NCBI GenBank assembly: GCA_001687465.1
Contig: LVLI01000080.1
Location: 62,001 to 126,000, forward strand
Direction: 5' to 3'
Length of the DNA: 64,000 bases
Origin: Halocafeteria seosinensis
Lineage: Eukaryota; Sar; Bigyra; Bicosoecida
The position numbers and the translations under genes were made by a program. Shown here in pieces: positions 30,583-41,643 of this stretch. The notes beneath the pieces were generated by a model. That model was not told where the DNA came from. It searched no databases and worked only from the letters and a program-made list of their open reading frames with translations. Numbering within the stretch: position 1 is the first letter of the stretch; each line of letters starts with the position of its first letter.

Positions 30583-32892
30583 ATGAGGCTTAAAGTAAAA
30601 ATTGATGACCTCCCTGACTTTGAAATACCGGTCGGGGAAGGCAGACAGACGATAAAATGGTTATGTTGGGCAGCCATGCAGCGCGCGAGAACTATGAAAC
30701 CGGGAGGATGTCTACGTGTTCGGGAAGAGAATCTACTACGCGCTCAACCACACGCTGTCTGGAAAGTAGCAGCGAACTCAAATTATAGACCGAATTCAGA
30801 CCAGGAGATGGAAGATGGATCGCTCAAACCGAGTCTAATAATAGCGGATGTCTTGGAGGATGGCGACCAGGTAAGTCACACACCAGTTGGATTGTATTTA
30901 CGGGCACAACTGGGTATACGCTAGGTGTGGGTGCTGCCAATGCTCAGATTCACCTATCACTAAGGAAAAATTCCCGACCGGATAAAGATGGGATCTCTCC
31001 GCAGTCGACATGGAAGAAAAGTGCTAGTAAGATGAGCTCAGTTGATTTTTCAAAGAGCCCCGCTAGCGAAAACTCCATCGGGAATCAACTAATGATGAAC
31101 CTCCCCAATTCACATCCCAAGAATCTATCTCCCAGAAAACCTGAACCCCAAAAAGAAATTGAACCGACAGTATCCTATAATCACTGGAAGAATATACGAT
31201 GGCTACCGGCATACACCCAGCAAACGGAAGATGACGTGCGCTTGCAAAGAGACTTGGTGGATGAAGTATGGAAGGACGTTTACGTTGTTAAGCGGAGCTC
31301 TTCTCTGGAAGAGAAAAATACTATCAAAAACGTGCTTTATTCAAAATTTAACCATATTTTTAATGTATTCCGATTCTATAGTGAGCCCTTTGGTAACCAT
31401 GGCGCGACATTCCTGAACGAGAACAAAATACCTGAGATGGGATTATCTGACTATTTAACGTTCCTTCAAGACAACGACATCATAACAAAGGAGAACAGTC
31501 GTTGGTTTCGAGCGCGCGTATTGATTGCCCGCGCTTACAGCATACGCATAAAGGACCTTCGTCGGTTGGAAGGCATGCGAACTGCTACGGACCTGTTTCA
31601 GGACGACACAGTTTCACCTAGGGAACCACGGTCTCCAAGGAGTGACTCAAAAACCGATGACAAGTATCCATCAGTTTCTTTATCTTTTTTCATCGATCTT
31701 ATTGCTGAGACCGCTGCTGCTATATATGCTTCACCGACAGAAGAAGGCAAACCCTCTTCCCCTCGCTCAAGTCGCCTGCAAGAATACAAGGGCATTTTTG
31801 TCGAGGGTTATCGACCAAGTGATCGAGCGAAATGGCCCCATTTCTCCTCTACCATGCTGTCAGATTTCTGTGATAAATATTTGGCGCCTAAGAGCGTGAA
31901 GACGGGGAATCGACATGGAATACGCTCTGTGCTTTTGGATAGATCAGTTTGCCGCCGTATATCGGAAAACATGGGTTCTTTACGACAAGCGTTTGTTGAG
32001 TGGTGTGCTATGGAAAGCACTGATCAGTCCGATGGCGCTTCAGGTAAGGAGTACTCCCAGTCAAAGAGTCGGAGACAAGGGCGAAGAGGTAGCGGCACGG
32101 GTGAGGCGAAGAAGTCGTCCAACATAACAGGACTGAAGATGTCGTTCCAGCTCTTTGAAAAGGCACTCCACACTTGCCAGCTGTATCATCCTCAAGAAGA
32201 CAATATCGTCGTGTCGAGCGTAGAGAACACGACTTACCCTCCAATAGAGATGGATGTTAAAGAAATGGAGCGTTCTTTCGAGGAGAGCACCTCTGCAGCC
32301 TCTGCGTTCAAGTCCTCTATGCTGTACGACCTTGATGATGGAAGGACTTTAAACTACGATGATGTCGCTCTCAGTTTTATTTCCTCTCACGTATGTGTGC
32401 ACTGAAAGCGTTTGAGTTACTGCCGGTGTTTCTGCGGCAATCGTTCTTGGTTTCGTGCAGGTGAAAGATGAAGCTCTTTTAGGGTTCAACTACCTTGCAC
32501 AAGACTCTATGGTTTCCCTTTTTGACACTGGTGAAGAGTTTCCATATTGTAGTCCGAAGAAAGCTGAAACGTACCGAGCGAAACCCAGCACGGATCTAAC
32601 ATCCTCCAAATCCGGAGCTAGTAGCCACAGCTTTAGTTGGCGTGACGTGGACCAGTCCGTTTGGAGAAAAGAATTCCAGGCCAACGCTGAGACAGGAAAG
32701 GTTAAGCTCTGTTTTACGGAATTTGCAGAAGCGCTGATGAGACTAGGATTCCTAAAATTCGAAAATACAAGGCTCTCACCAGCTGTAAGTCTCCACAATC
32801 TCATACCATTGTTCTATATCCTATGATTTATTGTTCGCCCACAGGAAAAAATCGGAAGGATATTTGATATGGTAGCAGTAAGAAAGGGTTAG
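30583..32892 (+). CDS. Uncharacterised large protein related to the C-terminus of the 47-51 kb LRR protein
   Basis: Exons: 30583-30870, 30948-32390, 32461-32784, 32845-32892; 700 aa. The N-terminus (LKVKIDDLPDFEIPVGEG, WLCWAAMQRA, LIIADVLEDGDQIHLSL) looks like a small beta-grasp-type domain of about 100 residues. The rest is helical and alternates hydrophobic blocks (FNHIFNVFRFYSE, LSDYLTFLQDNDII, FFIDLIAETAAAIY, LCFTEFAEALMRLGFLKF) with Ser/Arg-rich linkers. The last block resembles LSLLEFCEAIVRFAYGYA in the LRR protein. No named family is recognised. A ciliary role is possible from that relation only. The stop codon TAG 32890-32892 overlaps the RAD17 stop on the other strand. Confidence 0.72.
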
Positions 32893-35258
32893 TCTTCAAT
32901 TTCTTCTGAATTTTCATCAGGAGAAGCACCAAGTGTTTGACCATTTCCCGACAAATTTATCCCATAGTCCCACGAGAAACGCTTAGTCTCAGTCGTACTC
33001 CCATACGAGCATGCTGATTGTATTAGTTTGCGCTCGAGATCCGGTGCCTCCAGTGCTGCCGGACTCTGATACGAGATCAGTCTGTGCAAGTACGGTATTT
33101 TCCACAAGCATCGATTACGGGATGTATCAAAACAACAACGGGATTCTCTCATTTCTACACTCTGACGGTCTTCGTTGTTCGCTCCATGTACCCACTCACT
33201 CTTAACCCCATGGCTCCACCCCAATCCTCCAAAAGCGATCCACCGATAATTGTTTCTTCGATGCCTTTCCATTTCAAACGCTGCTGGCTTAGATAATTTC
33301 TTAAAGCCACTTGAAAGAGGTGAATGGTTGTAACTGCTGATGGAGCGACTGAATATGCAATTAGCATAAGAATCAGGAAAAATTGCCTGCCCTGTGTTAT
33401 GCGTTGTATCTGTCTCCAAGCTTTGTTCATGCCCTCTCAGTGAAGCTGCATTTCGTCCAGAAAGCCCACTTCTGTATTTGCTGCTTTGTATAACATCACC
33501 GATACAAAGTGAATCCATTGTTCTGGAGAGAGTATCTACGCCAGCGAAGAGTTCAGCGCAGTTCTCGTGCATGAAGGATGCCAGGGCGCCTGGATCCAGT
33601 CCACTGTCAGCTGCAATTTGTTCATGATCATTTTCCAATTCACCTCGTTCGTTTCGTTTGGCATACAATAGCTTTCCTAAGCTATGTAGCATTCCAACAA
33701 AACGATCGCGGCCGCAACTCGGAGCAGAGCTCGCGCCTGACTTGTGTCCGCCATGCGTCCAGAAATACAAGGTGTAAATAGCATGCCTCAAATCTCCATT
33801 CGCAGATTGTATAGCGTGCTCAATAGGCTGCGACGTCCGAGTATCTCTCTTGCCACGAGATTTCCGCTGATTTCCCTCCAATAGGCTCCACAGCACGGAT
33901 TTCATACGCGCATTTGTCACAGGCCGAACCTCCATGATTGTCGTTCGGGAATGATTCGCCACTTCGTTTGAAACAAGCTTATGAACAGTGTTGGCAGAAG
34001 GAGAATCTTCATCTTGGTCCCCTGAACTGATAATTACAACAAGGGGATACTTTCCATAAGTTAGGTACTTCCTTAAACCTTCCTCAACTTGACGTCTCAC
34101 GTATTCCCGGGTTTCCACTGATGAATTGCTCCCGCGTGGAACGTCATGCAGAAGCAGGAGATGTGGCATACCACCGGTGTTATCGGCAGAAGCATTTTCG
34201 CCTTCCGCAAGAAGCAACGATGGGAACTGGGAAGAAGCAGAAAGGAAGGATTTAAAACTTGCCAATACGGAAACATAGTCGAATCGCAGCTCTGGGGTAT
34301 TTTCATTTGGAGAACCGCCTCGAGAGCCATTGTCAATCCACTCCATGGATTCAATTCCCAGAGACTTGGTAAGAACACTAATGGCTGTGCTCTTTCCAAC
34401 CCCTGGAGGTCCCACAAGGAAGAGTAAAGAGGGCGTCGCGTGCTGAAGACTGTTATGGACTGCGGTCTCTAGCCACGTCCGAAGTTCACGTAATTTCTTT
34501 GGACGGATACATAGTTCCTCCGGGGTATTTGGGGGATCAAAAAACTGCCCATGGGAGGAAAGTGAACCGCCACTAGTGTCATGATGTTGATCTGCACGGT
34601 TGGTGTCTTTCCGATGAGGTTTAGACGAGACCCGCTTTGCTTTTGGTTCAGCGACACGGGGCTCCTCCAACCTACAAGGAGAATCTTCCTGCGTTGCCAG
34701 TACTGGCTCCAATGAGAGACCATTCGTTCTCGATAAACCTATCGTTTTGGAGTCTGAGCGTTGCTTCGACTTCGAGGAGCAATGTTTAGCAGCATTATAA
34801 CTACTCATCCGTCCCTCGTTATGCATGTCGTTAATGCGCTCCACATCCACTTGCTTCTGATGCTTGCTTCGCCGGGAAGAAGCTTGCTTTCTTCGCTCCT
34901 CATTTAGGTTGCACGTCGTCCATCGAGAGAGATTTTCTCCTTCTTGATCTGCATTTGTACTCGTTGTAGACCTTATACGTTTACGTCGATTCCTGAACAC
35001 CTGAGCCCCCGTTTGAACATCATCATCTTCGTCGTCCTCTTCCTCCTCCTCACCTGAAGATCCCGAGTACGTTCTGTTTTCTTTGTTGTATCCCTCTAGA
35101 CTCTCTGCTGACGCTCTTGACTGCGTCGTCCGTAATGACTGTGAACTGAACCCCGGTGTGGACCGAGCGCATACAGTCTCCTCTTCCAGATCTACATCAT
35201 CATTATCCTCTTGCGTTAAGTCAATTACCTCACGATTGGAAGCCGATGAAGACAGCAT
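32889..35258 (-). CDS. RAD17: RAD17-like checkpoint clamp loader
   Basis: Loads the 9-1-1 clamp on damaged DNA in complex with RFC2-5. Intronless, 789 aa. Residues 1-250 are disordered with an early acidic segment (EVIDLTQEDNDDVDLEEE). The AAA+ part begins at LCIRPKKLRELRTWLE; Walker A is FLVGPPGVGKSTAI, followed by LGIESMEWIDN, which parallels RAD17's LSKELGIQVQEWINP. Further matches are LLLHDVP (Walker B-like), PLVVIISSGDQDED, NGDLRHAIYTL (sensor 2 region), LGKLLYAKRNE and FMHENCAELFAGVDTLSRTMDSL. These last motifs separate RAD17 from other RFC-like proteins. Walker B has LLLHD rather than a DE pair. The final 200 residues are poorly conserved, and a stopless intron there cannot be excluded. 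Confidence 0.82.
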   Translation of the reverse strand: MLSSSASNREVIDLTQEDNDDVDLEEETVCARSTPGFSSQSLRTTQSRASAESLEGYNKENRTYSGSSGEEEEEDDEDDDVQTGAQVFRNRRKRIRSTTSTNADQEGENLSRWTTCNLNEERRKQASSRRSKHQKQVDVERINDMHNEGRMSSYNAAKHCSSKSKQRSDSKTIGLSRTNGLSLEPVLATQEDSPCRLEEPRVAEPKAKRVSSKPHRKDTNRADQHHDTSGGSLSSHGQFFDPPNTPEELCIRPKKLRELRTWLETAVHNSLQHATPSLLFLVGPPGVGKSTAISVLTKSLGIESMEWIDNGSRGGSPNENTPELRFDYVSVLASFKSFLSASSQFPSLLLAEGENASADNTGGMPHLLLLHDVPRGSNSSVETREYVRRQVEEGLRKYLTYGKYPLVVIISSGDQDEDSPSANTVHKLVSNEVANHSRTTIMEVRPVTNARMKSVLWSLLEGNQRKSRGKRDTRTSQPIEHAIQSANGDLRHAIYTLYFWTHGGHKSGASSAPSCGRDRFVGMLHSLGKLLYAKRNERGELENDHEQIAADSGLDPGALASFMHENCAELFAGVDTLSRTMDSLCIGDVIQSSKYRSGLSGRNAASLRGHEQSLETDTTHNTGQAIFPDSYANCIFSRSISSYNHSPLSSGFKKLSKPAAFEMERHRRNNYRWIAFGGLGWSHGVKSEWVHGANNEDRQSVEMRESRCCFDTSRNRCLWKIPYLHRLISYQSPAALEAPDLERKLIQSACSYGSTTETKRFSWDYGINLSGNGQTLGASPDENSEEIED

Positions 35259-35433
35259 ACTATCTATACATTAACAAGGGGCCGTTGACGCATCTCACAA
35301 ATGCTATTGAACCTGACAAACCCTCTGTATGACCTCTATATAAGGCCCAATGACTGCCTCCAGCAGTGCTAGTTGAACCTTTTGCCCGAGGATTGTCAGC
35401 TTATACACGCGATTCACCTTGATATAGCCAAAA
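35259..35433 (+). promoter_or_regulatory. Divergent promoter with TATA box, RAD17 and SYS1
   Basis: 175 bp lie between divergent start codons. CTCTATATAAGG at about 35334-35345 is a good TATA-box match, about 90 bp before the SYS1 ATG. Which of the two genes uses it cannot be read from the sequence; the plus orientation is inferred. Confidence 0.45.
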
Positions 35434-36608
35434 ATGGCAGGTCGATTATACGGGACAGAGGGGTTTCAACCCCGTAAAATTATATTCCAAATATTGCTCA
35501 TGCAAATTGTGTTTTATGTGGGCTATTTTTCATGGCTTACAGTGCTCCATTTCCTCTTTGGAACTCCCGTAGATATCAAATTAGTGCTTTCATACACCGC
35601 CATTACGACGCATACGTCGTATGGATGGGCAGCAATTATGTCCATGTTTGTTGCCGGAATCGTAGCGTAAGTACACAGGAATTCTGGAGAAGTGGAAGAA
35701 ATGGTTTTACACGTACCACCTGGATTGAAATTGCAGGTCCTATGGCATGGGATACATTGTGGAGCGAGCAAAGAAATGCGCCGATTTCACATTCACTTTA
35801 TATTTTTGGCATACGGTATTCTCTATCTGCTACGGGGTTAGTAACACTTTTCGTCGTGGCACGGCAGCCACCCACTTCCTTAAACGATTGCTTTACGCAG
35901 GGCTTCCCTATAGCATGGGATTGGTGGGTAGTCCATCTAGTATCTATGATAGTAACAGGATTGCTTGGGGAACATTTTTGTATGAGGCGTGAAATGGAAG
36001 ATATCTCCGTAGACCAGATTGTTGCCCGGCGAAGCAGTCAAGATTCCAAGAAGCAAGACGTATCTACTAAAGCGGGGAACAGCCACGCCAACGGAGCAGA
36101 AAACCGGAATGGCTCGAGTGCAGCAGCAGCAGCTTCTGCTATGCCTTACAAGAATGGAACAGTCGGTGTTGCAGATCTTAGTCATCACCAAGTGTCTGCT
36201 GATCAACGTAAGGATGCTGGTGTTTGACGCTGTACTTTCGACAGCCATCACAGCATTCTCTGGTACGCTACAGAGAGGGACCTCGAAAAGCAACCACTCT
36301 TGCAGAAAAATGATTCTGACGTAGATTTGCGTTCAGGCATGGATACAAAGCATAAAGTCATACCGGAAACGGACGGTGCAGGAAGTGGTGCTTCAGCAAG
36401 AACTCGTCGAACTGCTGCAACTGGGGAGTCCGAAGTGCCTGCAAGTGGCCCATCCCCCAGTAAGGACAGAAGGTCTTCCTCGTCAGGCGGGATCGATACA
36501 GCTTCGGAGCCCCAATCAATGTTTGAAAAATTGAAGAGCCGATGGCCGGGCGTTACGCGAGCATTCGGTGTTTCAACTGCTGACGGTAGAGAGTCGCCCC
36601 CGAGCTAG
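35434..36608 (+). CDS. SYS1: SYS1 Golgi trafficking protein with C-terminal extension
   Basis: Multi-pass Golgi protein that recruits ARL3/ARFRP1-type GTPases. Exons: 35434-35666, 35737-35836, 35901-36207, 36274-36608; 324 aa. Core matches: MAGRLYG, IIFQILLMQIVFYVGYFSWL; YIVERAKKCADFTFTLYFWH (family: FIRRGKQCLDFTVTVHFFH); FPIAWDWWVVHLVSMIVTGLLGEHFCMRREMEDI (family: ALTWWLVQ...GEYLCMRTELKEI). Ordinary SYS1 ends here. This one continues about 170 residues, Ser/Ala-rich, containing EKQPLL (an acidic dileucine sorting motif) just after the third intron and KLKSRWPGVTRAFGV near the end. If intron 36208-36273 is not spliced, the protein ends at 36227. Confidence 0.85.
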
Positions 36609-36667
36609 TCTACATTATCTCGTGGTATATTCAGGTACTACATTAACATTATGTTGAATCCGAACTG

Positions 36668-37445
36668 CTAATGAACGGTCGACCTGTCCGATGCCGCGGC
36701 CTCTGTTGCTGCAGCAGCGGCAGCTGCAGCTTGTTCGTTGGCTGTTTCGATGCTCCGCCGTCGGATTAACTGGGTAAGCGGGTGCTTGTATACATTAAAC
36801 GCTTCTTGATCGAAACTATCTATTCGAGACAAGTCACGCGAGGGCTGTGGGAACTGTTTCTTTAGAGTTGAGGGGGCAAATGTATCTTCGCGGTTAATCT
36901 CCTTTAATTTGATACTCGTGTGTCCCATTAGCAATGAATCCCCAGCTTGCATTGTGACAGAGGTTTCTTTCAGAGTTGATGTCGGCTTTTTCGATCCTTT
37001 GGCGACGTACCAGGTCCCGTTTCCTGCAGAATATAGAACGAGGATTATATTTTTTTATATTCTGGTAGTTGTATCCAAGTGCAACCCGAATGTTAGTACA
37101 TACGGCTCGAGTCTGTAAACACCGTCGTTCCGTCTTCGTTTATGCGAATTACTCCTGTGGGTCAAAAAGCTGCGGGTAAGCATCAGACGAATCGAAACAA
37201 TTATACTCCACATTATGCGTACCATGTGTCCTTGATATAGTATTATCTGATATGCTTGCTTCACACTTCTTGTCTCTACCAATTCGGATTTCTCTTGCTT
37301 GAGACACGGAAAACGTGAGACCCTTGGAAGGTCCTGTTTCTACTACCATGAGGGCAGATGCCGCTCCTGCAATCTCATCCTCCTCTTTGCCATCATGTCC
37401 ATCTGCTCCCGTGTGTGAGCTTAATGGATCCTCTGAAGTGGCCAT
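36668..37445 (-). CDS. FHA-domain protein
   Basis: Exons: 37445-37223, 37154-37104, 37023-36668; 209 aa. Residues about 30-130 are a forkhead-associated phosphothreonine-binding domain: LMVVETGPSKGLTFSV, IRIGRDKKCEASISDNTISRTHG (the GR and SRxH signature), then VIRINEDGTTVFTDSSRNGTWYV (NGT turn) and GDSLLMGHTSIKL. The three-exon join restores the complete fold. The C-terminal 80 residues include IRRRSIETANEQ and a polyalanine run of about eight. FHA-only proteins often act as phospho-adaptors in the nucleus. No specific orthologue is recognised. Confidence 0.82.
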
Positions 37446-37930
37446 TGCTGCCCCCCAAAATAGAGCTGTTGTGTATGGCGCGCACTACCTATGTTGCATT
37501 GAGTCCTACTACCCCTTTTCGATTACCAACGACCCTGTAATTTTCCTCTACGCAGCTTATGTTAGAGATATGAATCTACAATCGTTGTGCTTCGGAATTG
37601 AGTACAATTGTGGTGGCCCACTGGTTGAATCTTGAAGAAGTCTTCAACGCTTTCCAACGCTCTACAAACTTGGATGGGGCCGCCCCATTGGGCCCCAATG
37701 ATTGGGGTCACAACCGGGTAATTCTACACGTTGGTGTTCGGGTAACGTTGCTCTCATAGGACTTGTTTGCCACCATCAAGTGGTCGAGTGTATGGTGTTA
37801 TTGGTGTGATTTTACTCGTTTCAATGTACCACACCTGTTTACATACCGGTATGAAGTCCTTACAGCACAGAATCAACTTATTACAGAATCAACTTATTAC
37901 ACATCATAAGGGTAAATATGCCGTCATGTA
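37446..37930. other. Spacer with inverted and direct short repeats
   Basis: 485 bp upstream of the FHA gene and downstream of the MerC gene. It contains CATTGGG C CCCAATG at about 37686-37700 (a CCAAT-bearing inverted repeat) and a 16-bp unit repeated twice at 37868-37899. No gene is seen. Confidence 0.5.
37868..37899. repeat. Two-copy tandem repeat, 16-bp unit
   Basis: The unit CAGAATCAACTTATTA occurs twice back to back without mismatch, shortly past the stop codon of the MerC-domain gene. Confidence 0.85.
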
Positions 37931-38939
37931 TTAATGAGTAGGCTTTGCACACGATTTAGTACTGGAACGACTACATAAACTCTGAGAGGGATGGGAGCTT
38001 CGGCCGTGGTCATGATCGTGATCGCAACACCCTTTCACTAAGCGCCGGGACCAATACTGCGAACTCAAAAGCATCGCACATCCCGTTGTATTTGCAATGG
38101 CATGCCATGCATGAGGGATTATTTCCACACCAAAAGGAGCGTTCGAGGCAACTATCGTTGAAAGACCGGCTACACCTAGCCCTAAAACCTCTTTGCGTTT
38201 GTGCTGTTGATGGTTGGTGTATAGCGCCATACCGCCCACCGGCAGCACAAAATATAGGGACACATGATGTAGCACGTGTTTAACGATCTCAATGTTTGCC
38301 GGCGAGAGGAATCCCACGATCGGCAACGCCGTAAGCACGACAGGCAAAACTGTGCAGTCCAAAACGCATAACCCTGCACACGGATAAAATTCAAACTCGG
38401 ATGAGCATAGGGCTTGTAAACTACATGGTGAAAAGAGGATCCTACTCACATGTTGCAAACATGCTAATAGTATTCATATTCATGCCATATCGACTAGCCA
38501 AGCGTTCCACCATCCCACCGGATTCCCTGGAGTTCTTACCAATACAGTCCCTATTAACGACTGGGTCTTCTAAATGCGTCGTTCTTCCTTCCTCCTTCGT
38601 CTCCGAATGTTTACTAGCTTGAACTGTTTCCGGAGACTCTACATGGCTAGGGGATTGAGAATTCCTAGGAGCACGGCCCGTTGTATTGAACCACAGTATT
38701 TGAACTCCTTGAAGTGGACGGACCGCCAGTCCTCTTTCGGTATGCCCAATAGCCCAACCATAACGTTTGTTGCACACAGTACAAACAGGGAGATGAATGC
38801 TTGCTTTTTGATGACTGGGAGTATTACGATAACGTTCTGGTATTCCGATACTTGTAGTTGTTCTCCAGGCTCCTCTTGCCACGCATGGTTGTAGAAACTT
38901 GCCTGATAAAGCGCCCAATCCCGACTTCCCTCCAGTCAT
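37931..38939 (-). CDS. MerC-domain membrane protein with His/Asp-rich tail
   Basis: Exon 1 38939-38450, intron 38449-38374 (76 nt), exon 2 38373-37931; 310 aa. The first 150 residues are not recognisable. The C-terminal half has four hydrophobic helices in the MerC pattern: FATWLCVLDCTVLPVVLTALPIVGF; HHVSLYFVLPVGGMAL; GLGVAGLSTIVASNAPFG; HAIANTTGCAMLL. A Cys pair sits in helix 1, and HQQHKRK lies between helices 2 and 3. Bacterial MerC transports Hg(II); eukaryotic members are uncharacterised. The tail after helix 4 is CCDHDHDHGRSSH, a likely metal-binding stretch. Metal handling is inferred, and the substrate is unknown. The long N-terminus may hide a further intron. Confidence 0.7.
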
Positions 38940-39602
38940 CGCTTCTGGCCGTAGCGTAAATAATCAAATTACGTCCAACTCGTTGACCTTTTATGCTATT
39001 CTGTCATACAGCAGCAGAAGCAACTTGCTTCAAGGCTTACAGCACGCGCCTGCCGACTGTGACGTCACAGAATACCTCTGCGTGAGCACCTAATTGCGTT
39101 CCAAGATTGAGTCCTCATACGGATGTTAACTAAAACTAATAATCCCGAAGTTTTGAATTTAGCTCAATCACTCACGAAGTTTTAAAACACGGGTACTCCC
39201 CGCATCGGAACGAACTTCACAGCAGCCTCTTTGAGTGCGGTGTAATCCTTAGAGTACCCGGTGGCTACAGGTCTCACTTCAGAAAGTACAAAACAATTCT
39301 ACAAACGAAAGCACATAAAACAGTAGAAAACACTGGTCAATGGAGCGTATGCTTCAGTCGTTACGGGATTCAGCACTCACTTCACGAACTGCCGCTTCGT
39401 TGAAGTAGAGACGATCCAATTTCGGCGCGCTAGGGGCAACGGATAGCCCTTTTCAAGCCTTCCCAAGGAATGTATTACTCAAAGAATGATTGTAATTAAG
39501 CATTGCAAGTTTGGTTAACGTACTCTCATTCGGAACAACTCTGGGGGTGCGAAGCCTAAGAATCACGTGCTGCATACTGGCCATAATTGTAAAGTGGCCA
39601 AC
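38940..39602. other. Divergent spacer with CRE-like and inverted-repeat sites
   Basis: 663 bp lie between the divergent MerC and unknown-protein genes. It contains the palindrome TGACGTCA at 39060-39067 and an inverted repeat GGGTACTC (39191-39198)/GAGTACCC (39252-39259) with a 53-bp loop. No open frame or tRNA was recognised. Confidence 0.45.
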
Positions 39603-41643
39603 ATGAGTGGGGAGAGTACTAAGGATTCTGCAAATGAGGGCATGCGCGTCCGTGCGTCTTCTTCGACATCCCCTCTACGCAAATCAACTACTCCCGGAGA
39701 CTATCAGAAGCCGAGAAGTATGACGCCATCACCTACGCTAAGGGGCTCTTCTGGAGCCAGCAACCCCCTACATAAACTTGTTGAGCGACGGAGACACAGC
39801 ATCGAAGAACAGCGCTTACAGAGAGCAATGTACAGCTCAGAACTCTTTTTCAAGGAGCTTTTGCCTTATCTTGAGGAATTCAAGGTCATTTCTCGAGCCA
39901 AAGTAAACCAGCTCCAGGATGAATCCGAGCAAGTCGTTGAGGGGAGCCTGAGCACCAGGGAGCTTATGGGATTGGCAATAAAATGGGGCATTACAGAGTC
40001 TGCCTCACACTTCGTAAGTAGAGAAAAGAAAACTAGCCATATCACGCCATGAAATCTTTTTTCGTGGAGTGGCAGTGGGCAAATCACAAGACAAAAGACC
40101 AACTTATACACGCTCTTAGAGTTAAGAAGGCTGAACTAGAGCTCCCTCCTCAACAAAATGAAGAAGGAATGATAGAGCTTGCAGACACAAGGTACGGCAA
40201 GTTGCTGGTCTTGTACACAGATCTTTTAATGCATTAGCGTTACGGTGCGAATTATCAGGAATCACGAAGACCCACCAAACGTTGCACCTGAAGTCATGCG
40301 GAGAGACAGTTTGACGAAGCTGCAGACTACTATGGGAACCAAAGCTTACACGGGAGACAAATTCGGAACTAGGGGTAAGATTCGCTCATGTTTGCACGGG
40401 TTAATTCTGTGGTACTTGATCTTCCTGCACACCTGTCAAACGAGCAGGTGTGTACATGGGAGGACTAATTTATGCATCCCGGCAGAAAATGAAAGAGGGA
40501 GAGACATCAAACCTTAGCAACTCGGGGCATGAAGCGAATGATTCATCCAAGTTTAGCAATTCAAGCCCCAGAGATAGCAATAGCCCAGTGAGCCAAGAAT
40601 TCCGTGAGGGTAAGGACGCTAGCGAGGAGTACGCTAACGAAGAACCTTCCCCTCTTCACCCCAGGAAAGCAGATAGTCCCGAATCCACAGGAGAATGGGG
40701 GCAAAGCAGGTCTCCTTCTGAAGACGACCACACTGGCTACTTCGATGGGTCCATTAAACGATATCATTCAAACGGAGAGGGAAGACGTCAACGAACCTCC
40801 AGTGCAATTTGCGTCCAGGCGTTCGAGGAATCACGACAGGCGTTGGCCCATGGCAAGTGGCCACCTTTGAAGCCAGGGCAGTTACTGAGCTTGGAAGAGT
40901 TCATTGATAGACACGATTTCGGCAAGACGAACGATTACAAGCAGTCCGACGAGGATAAGCACTATGCCCTGTCGACTCTAGCAAAGGCTATTCATGTTAA
41001 CCAGCTTGCCGAAGCTCCCTATCAGAACGTGAAAGAAGCCTCGTTGCTCCGATCTGAGTCCTTTATTAGAGGAGACAGAACAGCGAGGGATAGGACAGCG
41101 CGGGAAGTGAGGGAAGCCAAACCGGTATCTCCGTATTCGCCTGTCCAACAGCATTCACAGCCTCTGTCGGAAGCCAGCAAACGCGTTGCAAAAACCTTGA
41201 GGGGAGTGACCGGAGTGGCACCGTATCCGTCACCGGAGGTTCGTGCTCGCTCGGAGTCAAAAATGCAGCTATATCTCTGCCCTTTACGTAAACGACCACC
41301 CAAAGAGGTTTTCCTACCCGTGACAAAGGAGAAGCAACAAACGTTTCCTAGGGGAGTATTGCAGATGGAAGAGACGCAACAAGAATCCAAGAACGCAGAA
41401 CCGACGGCTTCCCCTGTGTCCTTTGTACGCGGAAGTGATGTCCGGCAGCGGATTCGTGATCCCAGTCTCAACTTCAGCGGGAATTCAACAGGGGAATTTA
41501 GCGGCCTTGTTAGTGGGGATATGTTGAATGACGAACTCCCAAACCCTCTGCACATGCCTAATCCTTCTCATCCTATAATGGAAGCCACCACAGGAACAGG
41601 TACTGGAATTGGCGTTCCCACTCAAGAGATCAGTCGAATGTAA
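39603..41643 (+). CDS. Uncharacterised, mostly disordered protein
   Basis: Exons: 39603-40013, 40070-40191 (or from 40076), 40238-40374, 40448-41643; about 621 aa. A helical region at residues 60-180 (LHKLVERRRHSIEEQRLQRAMYSSELFFKELLPYLEEF, then KTKDQLIHALRVKKAELEL) may be a coiled coil or four-helix unit. After it come RDSLTKLQTTMGTKAYTGDKFGTR and a long Ser/Glu/Pro-rich region. One conserved-looking block stands out: WPPLKPGQLLSLEEFIDRHDFGKTNDY. No family is recognised. The start is the first ATG in frame. Exon 4 alone accounts for 64% of the protein and has no intron. Confidence 0.65.

Noticed and set aside
39191-39259. Possible structured RNA or tRNA at the GGGTACTC/GAGTACCC inverted repeat
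   Set aside because: The 53-nt loop has no cloverleaf arms or T-loop sequence; eight-base arms alone are weak.
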